Made by a program: the position numbers and the translations under genes
Assembly (NCBI RefSeq): GCF_000014965.1
Contig: NC_008554.1
Span: 1,166,001 to 1,230,000 of the forward strand
Reading direction: 5' to 3'
Source of the DNA: Syntrophobacter fumaroxidans MPOB
GTDB lineage: Bacteria; Desulfobacterota; Syntrophobacteria; Syntrophobacterales; Syntrophobacteraceae
Length of the DNA: 64,000 bases
The notes under the pieces: generated by a model
Told to the model about the DNA's origin: nothing
The model's database searches: none
The model's input: only the letters and a program-made list of their open reading frames with translations
In this document: positions 51,152 through 61,900 of the stretch, piece by piece
Layout of the letters: the number at the start of each line of letters is the position of its first letter
Numbering within the stretch: the first letter of the stretch is position 1

Positions 51152-51928
51152 ATGATGGATAAAAGAGATATTTTGTATCTCAGGAATATGCTGATTGTGA
51201 GGCGCAAGGAGATTTCGGACCGCGTCAACCGTCTGGCCGCGGTCTGGAAGGGTGTGGAGCCGGCCATCGAATTGGAGGAGGAGGCCCAGAAGGCGAGCAT
51301 CACCGAGCCTTATCAGCGGTTGGATGCAAACCGGAAGAAGGAGGTCGAACAGATCGACCTTGCCCTGGGCAAAATCGCCATCGGTGAATACGGAATATGC
51401 GAATCCTGCGGGGACGATATTGCCCTGAAACGGCTTGAAGCGATCCCGTGGGCCCGGCTTTGCGTGGATTGCGCCCGGGACTTCGAGCAGAGGCACGAGA
51501 CGCTTCCCGAAACCACGGAGGTCTTGGCGGCCGCCAGACTCCCGGACCTGTACCACGAACTTTCCTACGAGCAGATCGTCAAGCTCATCCGCGAGCGACT
51601 GCACGCACTGAAAAACGTCGATGACTCCGACCTGCGGATATATGTACGAAGAGGGGCGGTCACTCTTGAAGGCGTGGTTCCCGGGGAAGCGGAACACCAG
51701 GCCATCCTGCGGACGCTCATGGGGGAAATGAGATTTGCCTCTGTCGTCGATCGCCTGGAAGTCGAAGAATCCCAGGTGGAGCACAACGACGACGCGAATG
51801 CGGAGGTCGAGGAGCCCGATGAAACCGAGGTGGAAGAGCTTCTCATCGAGGAAGGCGGAATAGCGGAAGGCCTTTTCGAAGGGCAAGGCGACGATTCACC
51901 CTATGCCGACGGCGACGAACGCATGTGA
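51152..51928 (+). CDS. DksA/TraR-type zinc-finger protein fused to a BON-like domain
   Basis: 258 residues. Tandem ATGs at 51152 and 51155, with GGAGG fitting the second better. The N-terminal helical hairpin is followed by a four-Cys zinc finger C83-C86 / C104-C107 (GICESCGDDIALKRLEAIPW, LCVDC), as in DksA. Residues ~130-205 have a BON-like beta-alpha-beta pattern: LIRERLHALKNVDDSDLRIY, GAVTLEGVVPGEAEHQAILR. A very acidic tail (EEPDETEVEELLIEEGG) ends the protein. DksA/TraR proteins bind RNA polymerase, often with ppGpp. The BON addition is unusual for a cytosolic factor, so its target is unclear. Confidence 0.82.
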   Translation: MMDKRDILYLRNMLIVRRKEISDRVNRLAAVWKGVEPAIELEEEAQKASITEPYQRLDANRKKEVEQIDLALGKIAIGEYGICESCGDDIALKRLEAIPWARLCVDCARDFEQRHETLPETTEVLAAARLPDLYHELSYEQIVKLIRERLHALKNVDDSDLRIYVRRGAVTLEGVVPGEAEHQAILRTLMGEMRFASVVDRLEVEESQVEHNDDANAEVEEPDETEVEELLIEEGGIAEGLFEGQGDDSPYADGDERM

Positions 51929-52118
51929 ACCCGCGCTTTCCGGGGCTTTCAACCATGTGCGCGTGCGCGCGGCCAGGCGCCCGAGTTTCCAGCCCGCCGC
52001 CGCCATTCATGGGAAGGTCGGACCCCACGCGCCGGCAGGGCGAATCTCCGCGCGATTCGGCCCGGATGCCCGAAGACGCCTCGAATTGCGGCCTTGGAGC
52101 GGCCCCGAAGCGTTATTG

Positions 52119-53138
52119 TCAGTAGATTTTCAGCTGCCGACAGGAACGCACGGAGATACCGAGATGTTCGTAGGCCAGGCGCGTGGCGAGGCGCCCGCGC
52201 GGCGTTTTGTTCAGAAACCCTTCCTGGATGAGATAGGGTTCGTAGACGTCCTCGAGGGTATCCCGCTCCTCGGACACCGCCGCCGAGAGCGTTTCTATCC
52301 CGACAGGACCGCCGTCGTATTTTTCGATGATGGTGCTGAGGATCTTCCGATCCATCCCGTCGAATCCCTTTTCATCCACATCGAGCATTCGGAGCGCGAG
52401 GTCCGCCACTTCGCGCGTGATCCTGCCATCCGCGCGGACCTCCGCGTAATCCCTCACCCTGCGAAGCAGCCGGTTGGCGATTCGAGGAGTGCCCCGGGAC
52501 CGTTTGGCGATTTCCAGCGCGCCCTCCGCGTCGACCCGGATACCGAGGATTCGTGCCGAGCGGGTGACGATGAGCTTTAATTCGTCCACCTTGTAAAATT
52601 CCAGCCGAAGGGTAACCCCGAACCGGTCTCGTAACGGCGGAGAAAGCAGCCCTGCGCGGGTCGTTGCGCCCACCAGGGTGAACGGGGGAAGGTCCAGCTT
52701 GATGGTACGGGCCGAAGGCCCCTGGCCGATGATGATGTCCAGTTGAAAGTCTTCCATGGCCGGGTAGAGGATTTCCTCGACCACATGATTCAGACGGTGG
52801 ATTTCGTCGATGAAAAGCACGTCGCCCTGTTCGAGGTTGGTCAGGATGGCCGCGAGATCGCCCGCCCTTTCGATCACGGGACCCGAAGTGCTGCGCATGT
52901 TCACGCCCAGCTCATTGCTGATGACGGTGGCGAGCGACGTCTTCCCCAAACCGGGGAATCCGTGAAAGAGCACGTGATCGAGCGGTTCGGCGCGTTGTCT
53001 GGCCGCCTCGATGAATACGGCGAGGTTCTCCTTGACGGTCTGCTGTCCCACGTATTCATCGAGTCGCCTCGGGCGCAGACTGTTTTCGACCGGGAGGTCG
53101 TCTTCATGGGGTTTGGGTTCGACGATTCGCTCCGTCAT
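52119..53138 (-). CDS. ruvB: Holliday junction branch migration ATPase RuvB
   Basis: 339 residues, normal family length. Start [20 protein letters not shown] then [12 protein letters not shown]. Walker [16 protein letters not shown], Walker [11 protein letters not shown], sensor 1 LVGATTRAG and arginine-finger region LRDRF. The C-terminal winged helix includes GLDG-type [20 protein letters not shown]. RuvB hexamers drive branch migration on RuvA-bound junctions. GAGAG precedes the ATG. It is the last gene of yebC-ruvC-ruvA-ruvB, an order conserved in many bacteria. Confidence 0.97.
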
Positions 53139-53223
53139 ATCGGCACTCTCGTCCGGAACGCCGACCGCGCGCCCGGCTTTTCCCCTCGGGGTTCAACTTT
53201 CGACACCGTCTGCATTGTATCGT

Positions 53224-53817
53224 CTATGCCAGCAATCTCAAAGTTTCTTTGAGCAGTTTTTCCACCGGGGGATCCGCCCCCAGGGACTTGATCGCCTTTC
53301 CCAATGCTTTCTCGGCTTCGGCCGGACGATACCCGAGATTGACCAGGGCCGAGTACGCGTCGCCATAGGATGATTCCGCGGCAGGAGCCGGCTGCTCGGC
53401 TTCCCTGCCTTTCTTGACGGACATCTTGTCCCGCAGTTCGAGCAGGATCCGCTCGGCGATCTTCTTCCCCACTCCCGGAATGCTCTTGAGACGGAAACCT
53501 TCCTGCTGAAGGATGATCCTGTGCAGGTCATCCGGCGTCAATCCCGACAGGATGTTCACCGCCAGTCGCGGCCCGACCCCATTCACGGTGATCAGCCGCA
53601 AGAACATGTCCTTTTCGGCGACGGTCCTGAACCCGTAGAGTTGAATGGCGTCTTCGCGGATATGGGTGTGAATGTTCAGAGCGACCGTATCGCCCGGCCC
53701 GGGCAGGTCATAGAACGTGCTCAGCGGGACATACACGATGTAGCCCACCCCGTGCACGTCGATCACGATGTAGTCGGGAGCTTTGTGGCGCAGTCTTCCT
53801 TCCAGGTGTCCGATCAT
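53224..53817 (-). CDS. ruvA: Holliday junction DNA-binding protein RuvA
   Basis: 197 residues from the ATG at 53817. Domain I has MIGHLEGRLRHKAPDYIVID, then HIREDAIQLYGFRTVAEKDM. Domain II has the two helix-hairpin-helix motifs LITVNGVGPRLAVNILSGLT and FRLKSIPGVGKKIAERILLE. Domain III, after a flexible linker, has ALVNLGYRPAEAEKALGKAI for RuvB contact. RuvA tetramers recognise four-way junctions. Its start overlaps the RuvC stop by 4 bp (ATGA), so the two are coupled, and ruvB follows after 85 bp. Confidence 0.96.
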   Translation of the reverse strand: MIGHLEGRLRHKAPDYIVIDVHGVGYIVYVPLSTFYDLPGPGDTVALNIHTHIREDAIQLYGFRTVAEKDMFLRLITVNGVGPRLAVNILSGLTPDDLHRIILQQEGFRLKSIPGVGKKIAERILLELRDKMSVKKGREAEQPAPAAESSYGDAYSALVNLGYRPAEAEKALGKAIKSLGADPPVEKLLKETLRLLA

Positions 53818-54317
53818 GATTTGCCCCGGACGATCCAGCGCGTTCGGGAACCGCTCGTGTTGACGTGGCAAACGGCCACCGCGAGTGCATCCGCGGCATT
53901 GGGGTCAATGGGTTGGGACAACCGGAACAGGCATCGGACCATCTCCCCCACCTGGTCCTTGCCCGCCTTGCCGTATCCGACCACCGCTTTCTTCACCTCG
54001 AGCGCACTGTATTCGTAAATGGGCAGCCCGGCGTTTACTCCCGCCAGAATGGCCGCGCCGCGGGCCTGCCCGAGCCTCAGGGCGCTCTTCACATTCTTGG
54101 CGAAGAAAATGTCCTCGATGGCCATGCATTCGGGACCGACTTCAGCGATCACCCGAGTGAGCTGCTCGTAGATAAGCTTGAGCCTTTGCGTGAGCGGCAA
54201 TTCTCCGGACAGTCGGATTACCCCGTTGGCCACATGAAGGAGGCGGGTCCCCTCCCCCTCCACAATGCCGTACCCGGTGAACCTGGAACCCGGATCAACG
54301 CCGATCGTTCTGATCAT
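53814..54317 (-). CDS. ruvC: Crossover junction endodeoxyribonuclease RuvC
   Basis: 167 residues from the ATG at 54317. RNase-H-fold acidic residues are in place: IGVDPGSRFTGYG (Asp), CMAIEDIFFAKN (Glu) and IDPNAADALAVAVCH (two Asp). This resolves Holliday junctions after RuvAB migration. The stop overlaps the ruvA start by 4 bp. About 230 bp separate it from yebC upstream, so an internal promoter is possible. Full length for the family. Confidence 0.96.
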   Translation of the reverse strand: MIRTIGVDPGSRFTGYGIVEGEGTRLLHVANGVIRLSGELPLTQRLKLIYEQLTRVIAEVGPECMAIEDIFFAKNVKSALRLGQARGAAILAGVNAGLPIYEYSALEVKKAVVGYGKAGKDQVGEMVRCLFRLSQPIDPNAADALAVAVCHVNTSGSRTRWIVRGKS

Positions 54318-54546
54318 GATGGTTGGTTTCCGTCCTTGACCGCCGGTGCAACAGGTTCGGGACAATCCCTTTTCCTCATTCCCGCGGCCCGTCGCGAAAC
54401 CGACGCCCGTGGCATGGCATGGAAGTCGTCGTCATTCCCGCCAGGCCGGGAATCCTGCGGGTTTCTTCGATCCCGCCCGGGACACCGGCTTTTCCCGGGT
54501 GTGCCCTTCGGGAAGGACTGTTCGCCACGTTCCCGACAGAGGTGAA

Positions 54547-55296
54547 TCACGCGATTCTGTCCAGAATTTCGTCGGGTATGTCGAAATTGGCGTAAGCGTT
54601 CTGCACGTCGTCGGAATCCTCGAGACCGTCCATCAGGCGCAGGAGCTGCTGGGCCAGTTTCTCATCCTCGACGCGAACCGTGGTCTGGGGGACCATCGTG
54701 ATTTCGGCCACCTCGTAGGCGAGCTCCCGGGCATCGAAGGCCGCCCTGACATTGACGAATTCCTCCAGGCTCGTGATCACCTCGAACTGATCATCCTCGT
54801 CCTTCACATCGTCCGCCCCGGCATCCAGGGCGATCTCCATGAGCTCATCTTCCGAGACCTTGTCCTTATTGAAGACGATGCTGCCCTTTTTGCTGAACAT
54901 CCAGGCAACACACCCCGCCTCCCCCAGGTTGCCGCCGTTGCGGCTGAAAATATGCCGGATATCGCTTGCGGCGCGGTTTCTGTTGTCCGTCATGATATCC
55001 ACGAGCACTGCGACACCTCCGGGGCCATAGCCCTCGTAATTCATTTCCTCGTAGGCCACCCCTTCGAGCTCGCCGGTCCCCTTCTTGATCGCCCTCTCGA
55101 TGTTCTCCTTGGGCATGTTCTCAGCCTTCGCGGCAAGGACGGCCGCTCTCAGACGAGGATTGGCATCGATGGCCCCGCCGCCCATCCTTGCCGCGACCAT
55201 GATTTCCTTGATGATCTTCGTGAAGACCTTGCCCCGCTTGGCATCGGCGGCACCCTTCTTATGCTTGATGGTGCTCCACTTCGAATGTCCCGACAT
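54547..55296 (-). CDS. yebC: YebC/PmpR-family protein
   Basis: 249 residues. [20 protein letters not shown] is the hallmark start, followed by MKxx-type [20 protein letters not shown] and [26 protein letters not shown] precedes the ATG. YebC-family members act as transcription regulators or ease ribosome stalling; the housekeeping form is usually beside ruvC, as here. Complete and unremarkable in length. Confidence 0.95.
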   Translation of the reverse strand: MSGHSKWSTIKHKKGAADAKRGKVFTKIIKEIMVAARMGGGAIDANPRLRAAVLAAKAENMPKENIERAIKKGTGELEGVAYEEMNYEGYGPGGVAVLVDIMTDNRNRAASDIRHIFSRNGGNLGEAGCVAWMFSKKGSIVFNKDKVSEDELMEIALDAGADDVKDEDDQFEVITSLEEFVNVRAAFDARELAYEVAEITMVPQTTVRVEDEKLAQQLLRLMDGLEDSDDVQNAYANFDIPDEILDRIA

Positions 55297-55496
55297 CTAG
55301 CCGTCCTCCTGATACCAGCAATCCGTTTATAAAGCCCGTGAAAATCCCTTTCCACCATACTCGTCAATTGCCATGACCCGGGGCTCACAGCCATGCATGC
55401 GAGCCTTCCTCCTCGAACGGGCCGCAGTCCGGGCGGAAATCCCGCTCCGGGTTCCCGTCCCGTAGCCCCTCGGAGCGGCGCGTTCGACACCGCGTC

Positions 55497-56090
55497 CTAC
55501 GACTTTCTCAAACGCATGCCAATCACGTAGATTTCCTTGCTCTGTTTTCGCGAGGCGTCGGGTTTGGTCACCTTGACCCATTCGAAATCCCGCTTGACCG
55601 CCTGGAGAAGCACGTGGAACTCCGCCCCCTGAAACAGCTTCGCCACAAAATGTCCGCCCGGCCTGAGCGCGGATCGCGCCATTTCCAGGGCGCTCTCAAA
55701 CAGCAGAGCGGATCGTGCGCTGTCCGCCACGCGAATCCCGGACGTCGAGGGAGCCATGTCGCTCAAAACGACATCGAAAGGCCCATGCTCGACGCTCAGC
55801 GACCGGGCGAGCTCGGGGTCCGTGACGTCCCCCTGCAGCACCACGACGCCCTCGGGAAAACGGTGTTCAACCCCTTTCAAATCCACGCCGACCACCAGCC
55901 CCGACGGACCCACAATCTCCCTTGCGAACTGCATCCAGGAGCCGGGAGCCGCTCCCAGGTCCAAAACTCTGTTGCCGGGTTTGAGGATCTTGTACCGGTC
56001 CTGGATTTCTTGCAGCTTATATACCGCCCTCGCAAGATAGTGCTCTTTCTTTGCCTTGTGAAAATAGTGATCCCGCACCGTATAGGACAT
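55497..56090 (-). CDS. rlmE: 23S rRNA (uridine 2'-O) methyltransferase RlmE/FtsJ
   Basis: 197 residues. Start MSYTVRDHYFHKAKKEHYLA with the catalytic lysine region ARAVYKLQEIQDRY. SAM motif VLDLGAAPGSWMQFA, catalytic Asp in FDVVLSDMAPSTSG, Lys in GGHFVAKLFQG and Glu in KEIYVIG give the K-D-K-E set of FtsJ. It methylates the A-loop uridine of 23S rRNA in the 50S subunit. AAGG lies 9 nt before the ATG. Slightly shorter than E. coli RlmE. Confidence 0.93.
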   Translation of the reverse strand: MSYTVRDHYFHKAKKEHYLARAVYKLQEIQDRYKILKPGNRVLDLGAAPGSWMQFAREIVGPSGLVVGVDLKGVEHRFPEGVVVLQGDVTDPELARSLSVEHGPFDVVLSDMAPSTSGIRVADSARSALLFESALEMARSALRPGGHFVAKLFQGAEFHVLLQAVKRDFEWVKVTKPDASRKQSKEIYVIGMRLRKS

Positions 56091-56229
56091 CGAATAAGCC
56101 TTAAAAGTCGTTCATTTTTCCGGAAATCCCGTATAACATAAACGATAGTTTTCTGTAAACAAAGCCCTTCTTTGTCGTTCGTTTGAAACGGAGTCTGACT
56201 CGGCGCCATCGCCGGAAAGGGGGTTGACC

Positions 56230-56757
56230 ATGGAAAAGATCGTCAAGGGCAGGAAGATTTCTTTAGTGCAGGGGGATCTGACGGAGCTCCGGGTTGACGC
56301 CATCGTAAACGCCGCAAACAGGCACCTCGCCTTGGGCGGAGGAGTCGCCGGAGCCATCAGGATGAAAGGAGGACCCACCATTCAGGAGGAATGCGACGCC
56401 ATTGGCGGGACAGTGGTCGGCCAGGCGGTGATCACCGGCGGGGGCAACCTGAAGGCCGCTCACGTGATCCACGCCGTGGGTCCCCGCTATGGAGAAGGAG
56501 ACGAGGACGAAAAGCTGCGCAATGCGACTCTGAACAGTCTGAAAAGGGCCACTGAAAAAAGTCTCGCATCCATTGCCTTTCCCGCCGTCAGCACCGGCAT
56601 TTTCGGCTTTCCGAAGGACCGGTGCGCAAAGATCATGCTCGACGCCGCCGTTGCGTTCCTCGACAGGGAAACCACCTCGCTGCGGGATGTCATTTTCTGT
56701 CTCTGGTCGAAGGAAGACCTGGAAATCTTCGAGAAGACCCTTCAATCCATGGGCTGA
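56230..56757 (+). CDS. Macrodomain ADP-ribose-binding/hydrolase protein
   Basis: 175 residues from the ATG at 56230 with AAAGGGGG 7 nt upstream. It is a single macrodomain: LVQGDLTELRVDAIVNAANR, LGGGVAGAI, GQAVITGGGNLKAAHVIHAV and FPAVSTGIFGFPKDRCAKIM, in the usual order. The Asn and Gly loops typical of O-acetyl-ADP-ribose deacetylases (YmdB/MacroD type) are present. Probably removes ADP-ribose or O-acetyl groups in the cytosol. It is alone between the divergent rlmE gene and the convergent ASKHA gene. Confidence 0.92.
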   Translation: MEKIVKGRKISLVQGDLTELRVDAIVNAANRHLALGGGVAGAIRMKGGPTIQEECDAIGGTVVGQAVITGGGNLKAAHVIHAVGPRYGEGDEDEKLRNATLNSLKRATEKSLASIAFPAVSTGIFGFPKDRCAKIMLDAAVAFLDRETTSLRDVIFCLWSKEDLEIFEKTLQSMG

Positions 56758-56827
56758 CCCTGGCCCGAAGGTGTTTGCGCCCGCCGTCACCCGAACGGCA
56801 CGAGACGACTCTCGCGCCGTTCAAGTC

Positions 56828-58780
56828 TCATTTTCCTTCAACCGCCGAACGGGCGGCAAGTCGTTCCTTGAGCTTCGGGAAACGATCGATATCCGTGTGC
56901 GGCAGGAAACAGGCCGCCACGTAACGATCCATGTATGAAGCGGTCATCGAGAGCTCGAAATTCGTCGTTTTTCTCATCACGTCCACCACGTCTTTGCGGA
57001 TGCGGTTGGTGAGACAGCATATTCTGGCCCCCATCAGCGATCCGTTCCCGATGTAGGTGATCTTGTCGGGATCGATTTCAGGCAGAAGACCGATGCACAT
57101 GGCTTTCTCGATGTCGAGATGGCTTCCGAATCCACCGGAAATGATGATTCGATCGAGCTTGTCGATACTCAATCCCACTTCGTCGAGAAGCGTCCGGCAT
57201 CCGCTGTAAATGGCGCCTTTCGCGCGGATGAGGTGCTCGATATCGGTCTCGGTGATGACGATGTCCCTGTCGATTTGCGTCACTTCTTTCCAGGCCAACA
57301 CGTATTCGTAGACTCCATCGACCTGTCGAATGCGGTCCGACTTCAAGTCATGCCTGAATTTGCCGAGGTTGTCGATGATTCCCGTTTCGAAGAGGTTCGC
57401 CACGATGTTGATCAGGCCCGAACCGCAAATTCCCCTGGGCCGTACATTCCCGATGGTCAGGATCATTGGTTCGAGCGTGTGCGGGTCGATCAGGAACTCT
57501 TCAATGGCGCCCTTTGAAGCGAGCATGCCGAACTGGATGCCCCCGCCTTCAAACGCCGGCCCGGCCGAACAGGCCGCGCAGACGAGCCAGTCCCGATTGC
57601 CGATGACGATCTCGGCATTGGTGCCGATGTCCATGTACATCGTCAATTCGCTCGAGAGGTAAAAGCCCGATCCCATTACACCCGCAACGACATCGCCGCC
57701 GACGAAGCTCGAGATGTTCGAATAGACGAGGGCGGTCGTGTGCCGCGGCAGCTCGATGCCCAAATCCACCGCCCGAACCGGCGGATAGATCGTCGAAGCG
57801 GGCACGTAGGGCGAACGCCGGATGTGTGTCGGATCGATTTTGAGCAAAATCTGTGTCAGGGTCGTATTGCCGGCCAGGGTAACCGTGGAGATCTCATCGC
57901 GCTTGACGCCCGATTTCTTGACGATTTTGCGAATGATCTTGTTGATGGTCTCCATGACCGCTTCCTGGAGCTTCTCCAGACCGCCCGGCTTTTCGGCGAC
58001 AATAATCCTTGAAATGATGTCCTCGCCGTAGCCGACCTGGGCGTTGATATCCCCGCGTTCGGCCAGAACATTGCCGGTGATGAGATCGATCAGTTGACCG
58101 AAGACCGTGGTCGTCCCGATGTCGACGGCGATGGCAAAGTTCCTGTCGGTGGTGTCCCCCGGCTCGATGTTGATGATGTGGGTCCTCCCACGTTCAAAAA
58201 CGGGCCGCGCCAGGGTGGCGGTGACTTTAAAGCCCGATTCTCTCAGAATCCCCGGCAGTTTTCGAATGACGGCCAGGCGGACCACCAACCGGTGCTCGCC
58301 GTGCTGCTTCCTCAGCGCGCTGATCAGGCGGCTCGTGTCGGCGACATTGTCCCGAGCCGTCGGTTCGGGGAGCTCTATGTACCTTTTTTCCACCGGCGGG
58401 ATGAAGAGCCCCTGGTTCTTCAGATCCTCGAGATTGATCTGTTGCACCCGGGCGGTGCGCCCGGGAGGCCCGCATCGGGTCAACGCTTCCGCATCGATCT
58501 CCGATTCGACGGGAATCCGGACCACCAGATCGCTTCTCACCCGTGAGCGGCAGGCAAGCCTGTACCCCCTGGCAAGCTCATCCTCGCTCAACATCTCCGA
58601 GCAACCGCCTTCGACGCGGCCCTCTTCGATCATCACCCGGCACTTGCCGCACTGGCCCTCGCCGCCGCAGGCGGCATTCACGTGAACACCTGCTTCCAGA
58701 GCGGCACGTATGAGACTCTTGCCGTCGGGATACGTTATTTGCCTGTTAAAAGGCAAGAATCTTACCCGGTGCTTCGTCAT
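56828..58780 (-). CDS. [2Fe-2S] ferredoxin-ASKHA ATPase (RACo-like corrinoid activator)
   Basis: 650 residues from the ATG at 58780, with GAGGAG 6 nt upstream. The N-terminal plant-type ferredoxin has C38, C44, C47 and C77 (NAACGGEGQCGKCRV; RLACRSR). A linker domain leads to an ASKHA ATPase region: FAIAVDIGTTTVFGQLID, VTLAGNTTLTQILL, MYMDIGTNAEIVIG and IIISGGFGSHLDIEKAM. Proteins of this type (RACo, DUF4445) use ATP and an electron to reduce cobalamin in corrinoid proteins back to Co(I), as in the Wood-Ljungdahl pathway or methyl-transfer systems. No corrinoid protein or methyltransferase is next to it, so its partner lies elsewhere. Confidence 0.88.
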   Translation of the reverse strand: MTKHRVRFLPFNRQITYPDGKSLIRAALEAGVHVNAACGGEGQCGKCRVMIEEGRVEGGCSEMLSEDELARGYRLACRSRVRSDLVVRIPVESEIDAEALTRCGPPGRTARVQQINLEDLKNQGLFIPPVEKRYIELPEPTARDNVADTSRLISALRKQHGEHRLVVRLAVIRKLPGILRESGFKVTATLARPVFERGRTHIINIEPGDTTDRNFAIAVDIGTTTVFGQLIDLITGNVLAERGDINAQVGYGEDIISRIIVAEKPGGLEKLQEAVMETINKIIRKIVKKSGVKRDEISTVTLAGNTTLTQILLKIDPTHIRRSPYVPASTIYPPVRAVDLGIELPRHTTALVYSNISSFVGGDVVAGVMGSGFYLSSELTMYMDIGTNAEIVIGNRDWLVCAACSAGPAFEGGGIQFGMLASKGAIEEFLIDPHTLEPMILTIGNVRPRGICGSGLINIVANLFETGIIDNLGKFRHDLKSDRIRQVDGVYEYVLAWKEVTQIDRDIVITETDIEHLIRAKGAIYSGCRTLLDEVGLSIDKLDRIIISGGFGSHLDIEKAMCIGLLPEIDPDKITYIGNGSLMGARICCLTNRIRKDVVDVMRKTTNFELSMTASYMDRYVAACFLPHTDIDRFPKLKERLAARSAVEGK

Positions 58781-58914
58781 CTCCGACTCCTCGCTCCCGC
58801 GTTCGAGGGCGGGCAGGGCTTCCCGCGCATCGACCCGCTTCTGCGCAGGCTCCCCAGGGAAGATCCGTACACGACTCCCCAAACCTTACCCCAGGATATA
58901 TGAAAGAGGCGATT

Positions 58915-61900
58915 TCAGGCGGTCTCCCAAATCCTCCTCACCTCATCGAGCCAATGGGCCAGGCTCCCATTCAGTATCTGCTCCGCCCGGCGAACGTCCA
59001 GGCGATATTTCTCCGGAATATAGGACAGATCGACCACGTGAATCCCGTTCAACTTGCCGACGAACGGGCAACCTCGCAACTCGGATGGGAACAGCAGGGC
59101 CAGGAGCGAGAATACCCGGTTGAGCAGCGGCTTGGAGCGCTTGATCTTGACCCCTTGCAGCGTGTAGTTGTTGCTGAAGAAGCTCACACCCCCCGGGAAG
59201 TCCCCGGCAAGCGACGCTTCCGTGCATATCCCATCGCGTTTCAGCAGGAAGAACGGGGCCACGAGAGCCAGGGGCGGTGCCACGGCCCGAACGTCATCGG
59301 ATCGCATGAAGACCCGCCTGAGAGCTGCGCACAGCCTTTCCTGCCTTGGATCGAATTCGAAAACCCTCGAGTGCTCCCCCTCGTCGCGCAGGCGCTCCAG
59401 AACGGCGTTCCGGATTTCGGGCAAAACGAGCAGAACGGATGCACCCTCAAGGGGTCGACCCCGAGGGTCAAGCGATTCCGGGGCAAGCTCATCGACGCCC
59501 TTCACCTGCAGCACTCGAGTGCAGGATACGCCGGCGACGGAACATTCCCGAAGCCGCCCCGCCACTTCACGTGCATGAGCCCCGAAATGGATCTCCAGTT
59601 CCTCCAGCTTTTCTTTTTCGACAAACGCCACCTCGGCCGCCTGGAGTATATCGTCCACGGCAACCACTTCCAAAATGTGGCGTGAGTAGTCGAACGGTTC
59701 ATGATCGCGCTCCCAGTCTTCAAAGCCGAGTATCTGCAATTCGTCTTTGAGCGCATCCGGAAAGCGTTCGATCCCCCCTTCGCCGAAGAGATTCTCTCTT
59801 GGAATGATCACGGTCTTGCAGCCCGCGTTGAAGGCCGTTTCAATCTTGAGGGCAAGGGCGCCGACGGCCGAGATCCGCCCCTTGGTGTCGATCTCCCCGG
59901 TCATCGCCACGTCTCTTCGTATCTTGCGCCCGGTGAGCAGGGAGGCCAGCGCGAGGGCAATGGCCCCCCCCGCCGACGGACCGTCCTTCCGGGTGGAGCC
60001 TCCAAGAAAGTGCAGGTGAACGGGTTTACCCGCATGCTTGAGATCGATGCCCAATTCCCGCGCATGGTAGAATATCCCCGTGCCGGCGACCTTCCGGCTC
60101 TCATCCATGACTTTCTCGATGTTTCCGGTGGCGTGCAGGATGCTCATATACCCGCGCTTCTTCTCCCCGGCACCGGCTTCCGCGCCCACCTCGGTGGCCT
60201 GTATGGGAATGATGGCCCCCACGCCTCTTTCCAGATCGACTCCGAGCGCCAGCATCTCACCGACCGCATCTTCCCCGCCGATCTGACGGGGAGGGGTCGG
60301 CGCCTTCAGGTATCGCTTGATCTTCTCCCGAGTAACGCTGACCGAAAATTCCGCTCCGGTCAGAATCTCCTTTCGCTGGATGCGCAGGAAAAGAGTCCGG
60401 ATGATTCTCTCCAGCTCCCGCACGCCGGGTTCATAAGTGTAATTCCTGATCAGGTGCCTGAGCAGATCGGCTTCCTCGTCCTTGTCGAAGAAAATCTGCT
60501 CTTCATCGATGCGGTATTTCTCCCGGATGCGTTCCATCAGGTGCTTTCTTGCGATGGCGACCTTTTCTTCCACGCTGTAACGGTCGAGGAGCACCACCTC
60601 GCAGCGGTTCACCAACACGGGCGGGACTGCCTCCAATGTATTGGCGGTCAGGAAAAAATGACAGTTGGAAAGATCGATGTCGATGGTGGTCTGAGTGTAC
60701 TTGTCATGGAAGAGGTGATTCTGCTCCGGATCGAGGATCTCGAGCAAGGTGGCGATGGCGAATTTTTCCGTCTTGTCGGCCTCGTCGAGAATGAACATCC
60801 CGTTCATGGCCTCCATCTTGATAAGCCCCTGGACTATGGCCCCAGGCTTCGATCCCTCGTAGGTGAATCCGAAGCCCTTCAAGTCCGCCTCGTCCCTCAT
60901 TCCTCCGAGCGAAATCTTGTGATACGGAACCCCGAGGTTTTGAGCCACCGAAATGGCCAGCGACGTCTTCCCCACCCCGGGAGGACCGACAAGCAGAAAC
61001 GCGCTGCCGGTCCTTTTCCAGCCGGCAACCTCCGCCTCGGTGAATTGCCGGTACCGCCAAATGAGATTGGTGAAGAAATCGCAGAGGACCTCCTTCGGGG
61101 CCTGGAGTCCATAATGACTTCGATTCAGACCTTCCTCGAACGCCTCGGGAGTGACTTGGATTCTCCGGATTTTCCCCCAGGGGATCGCCAGTAGCGTCTC
61201 GATCAACTCGCTGTACTTGGATCCACTGTGACCGACGGCATTGAGCTTATTCTTATCAATAAATTCCATCACTTGGGAGGGAACATCCGGATCGTTGCGG
61301 GCATCCTCGATGCGTTCCTTGAGGCTCCTGTCCCTGGATTCGGGGGGTTTCTTCTGCACCGGGCGCCCCCCTTCAGGGGATTGCACGAGCGGCACGGAGG
61401 GCCCTTCGTCGAGGTGGGCGACAATCCCCGAATGGAACAGCCCGAGCAGTTCTTCGAGAGTCTTGTCCCGGAGAGCCTTTTCAGGCAGTCCCAGCTCCTT
61501 GAACAATTCCACCAGCCCCCAGCGGTCCTTGAAGGAATTGAAAACGTCCAGGGCCTCCTTGACGTCCTTTTTGATGAGGAGGTCGAACAGCCTGAGGGCA
61601 ACCCGCAGGGAATGCGTCCTTTGCAGCATCGAATTCGAGGTGTTGCGGCTGTCGCGGTAAATGTCTTCCAGGACCCTGCTTTTCAGTTCCGTATCCAGCC
61701 AGGGGTAAACCTCCAGGAGAAAACCGTCGGGCGCATCGCCCAGATCCGAGGCGAGCTCGTTGAGGATCGAATCCACGATGGCAGCGAGCGGCAGTCCCTT
61801 CTCCGCCTCGTCCAGGAGCGCCACGTAACGATCCCCCTCGATCCCGTTCATCTCATCCGCCAGCGCGTGCCGCAGCGCCCGGTAGAATGTGGGATCGCCC

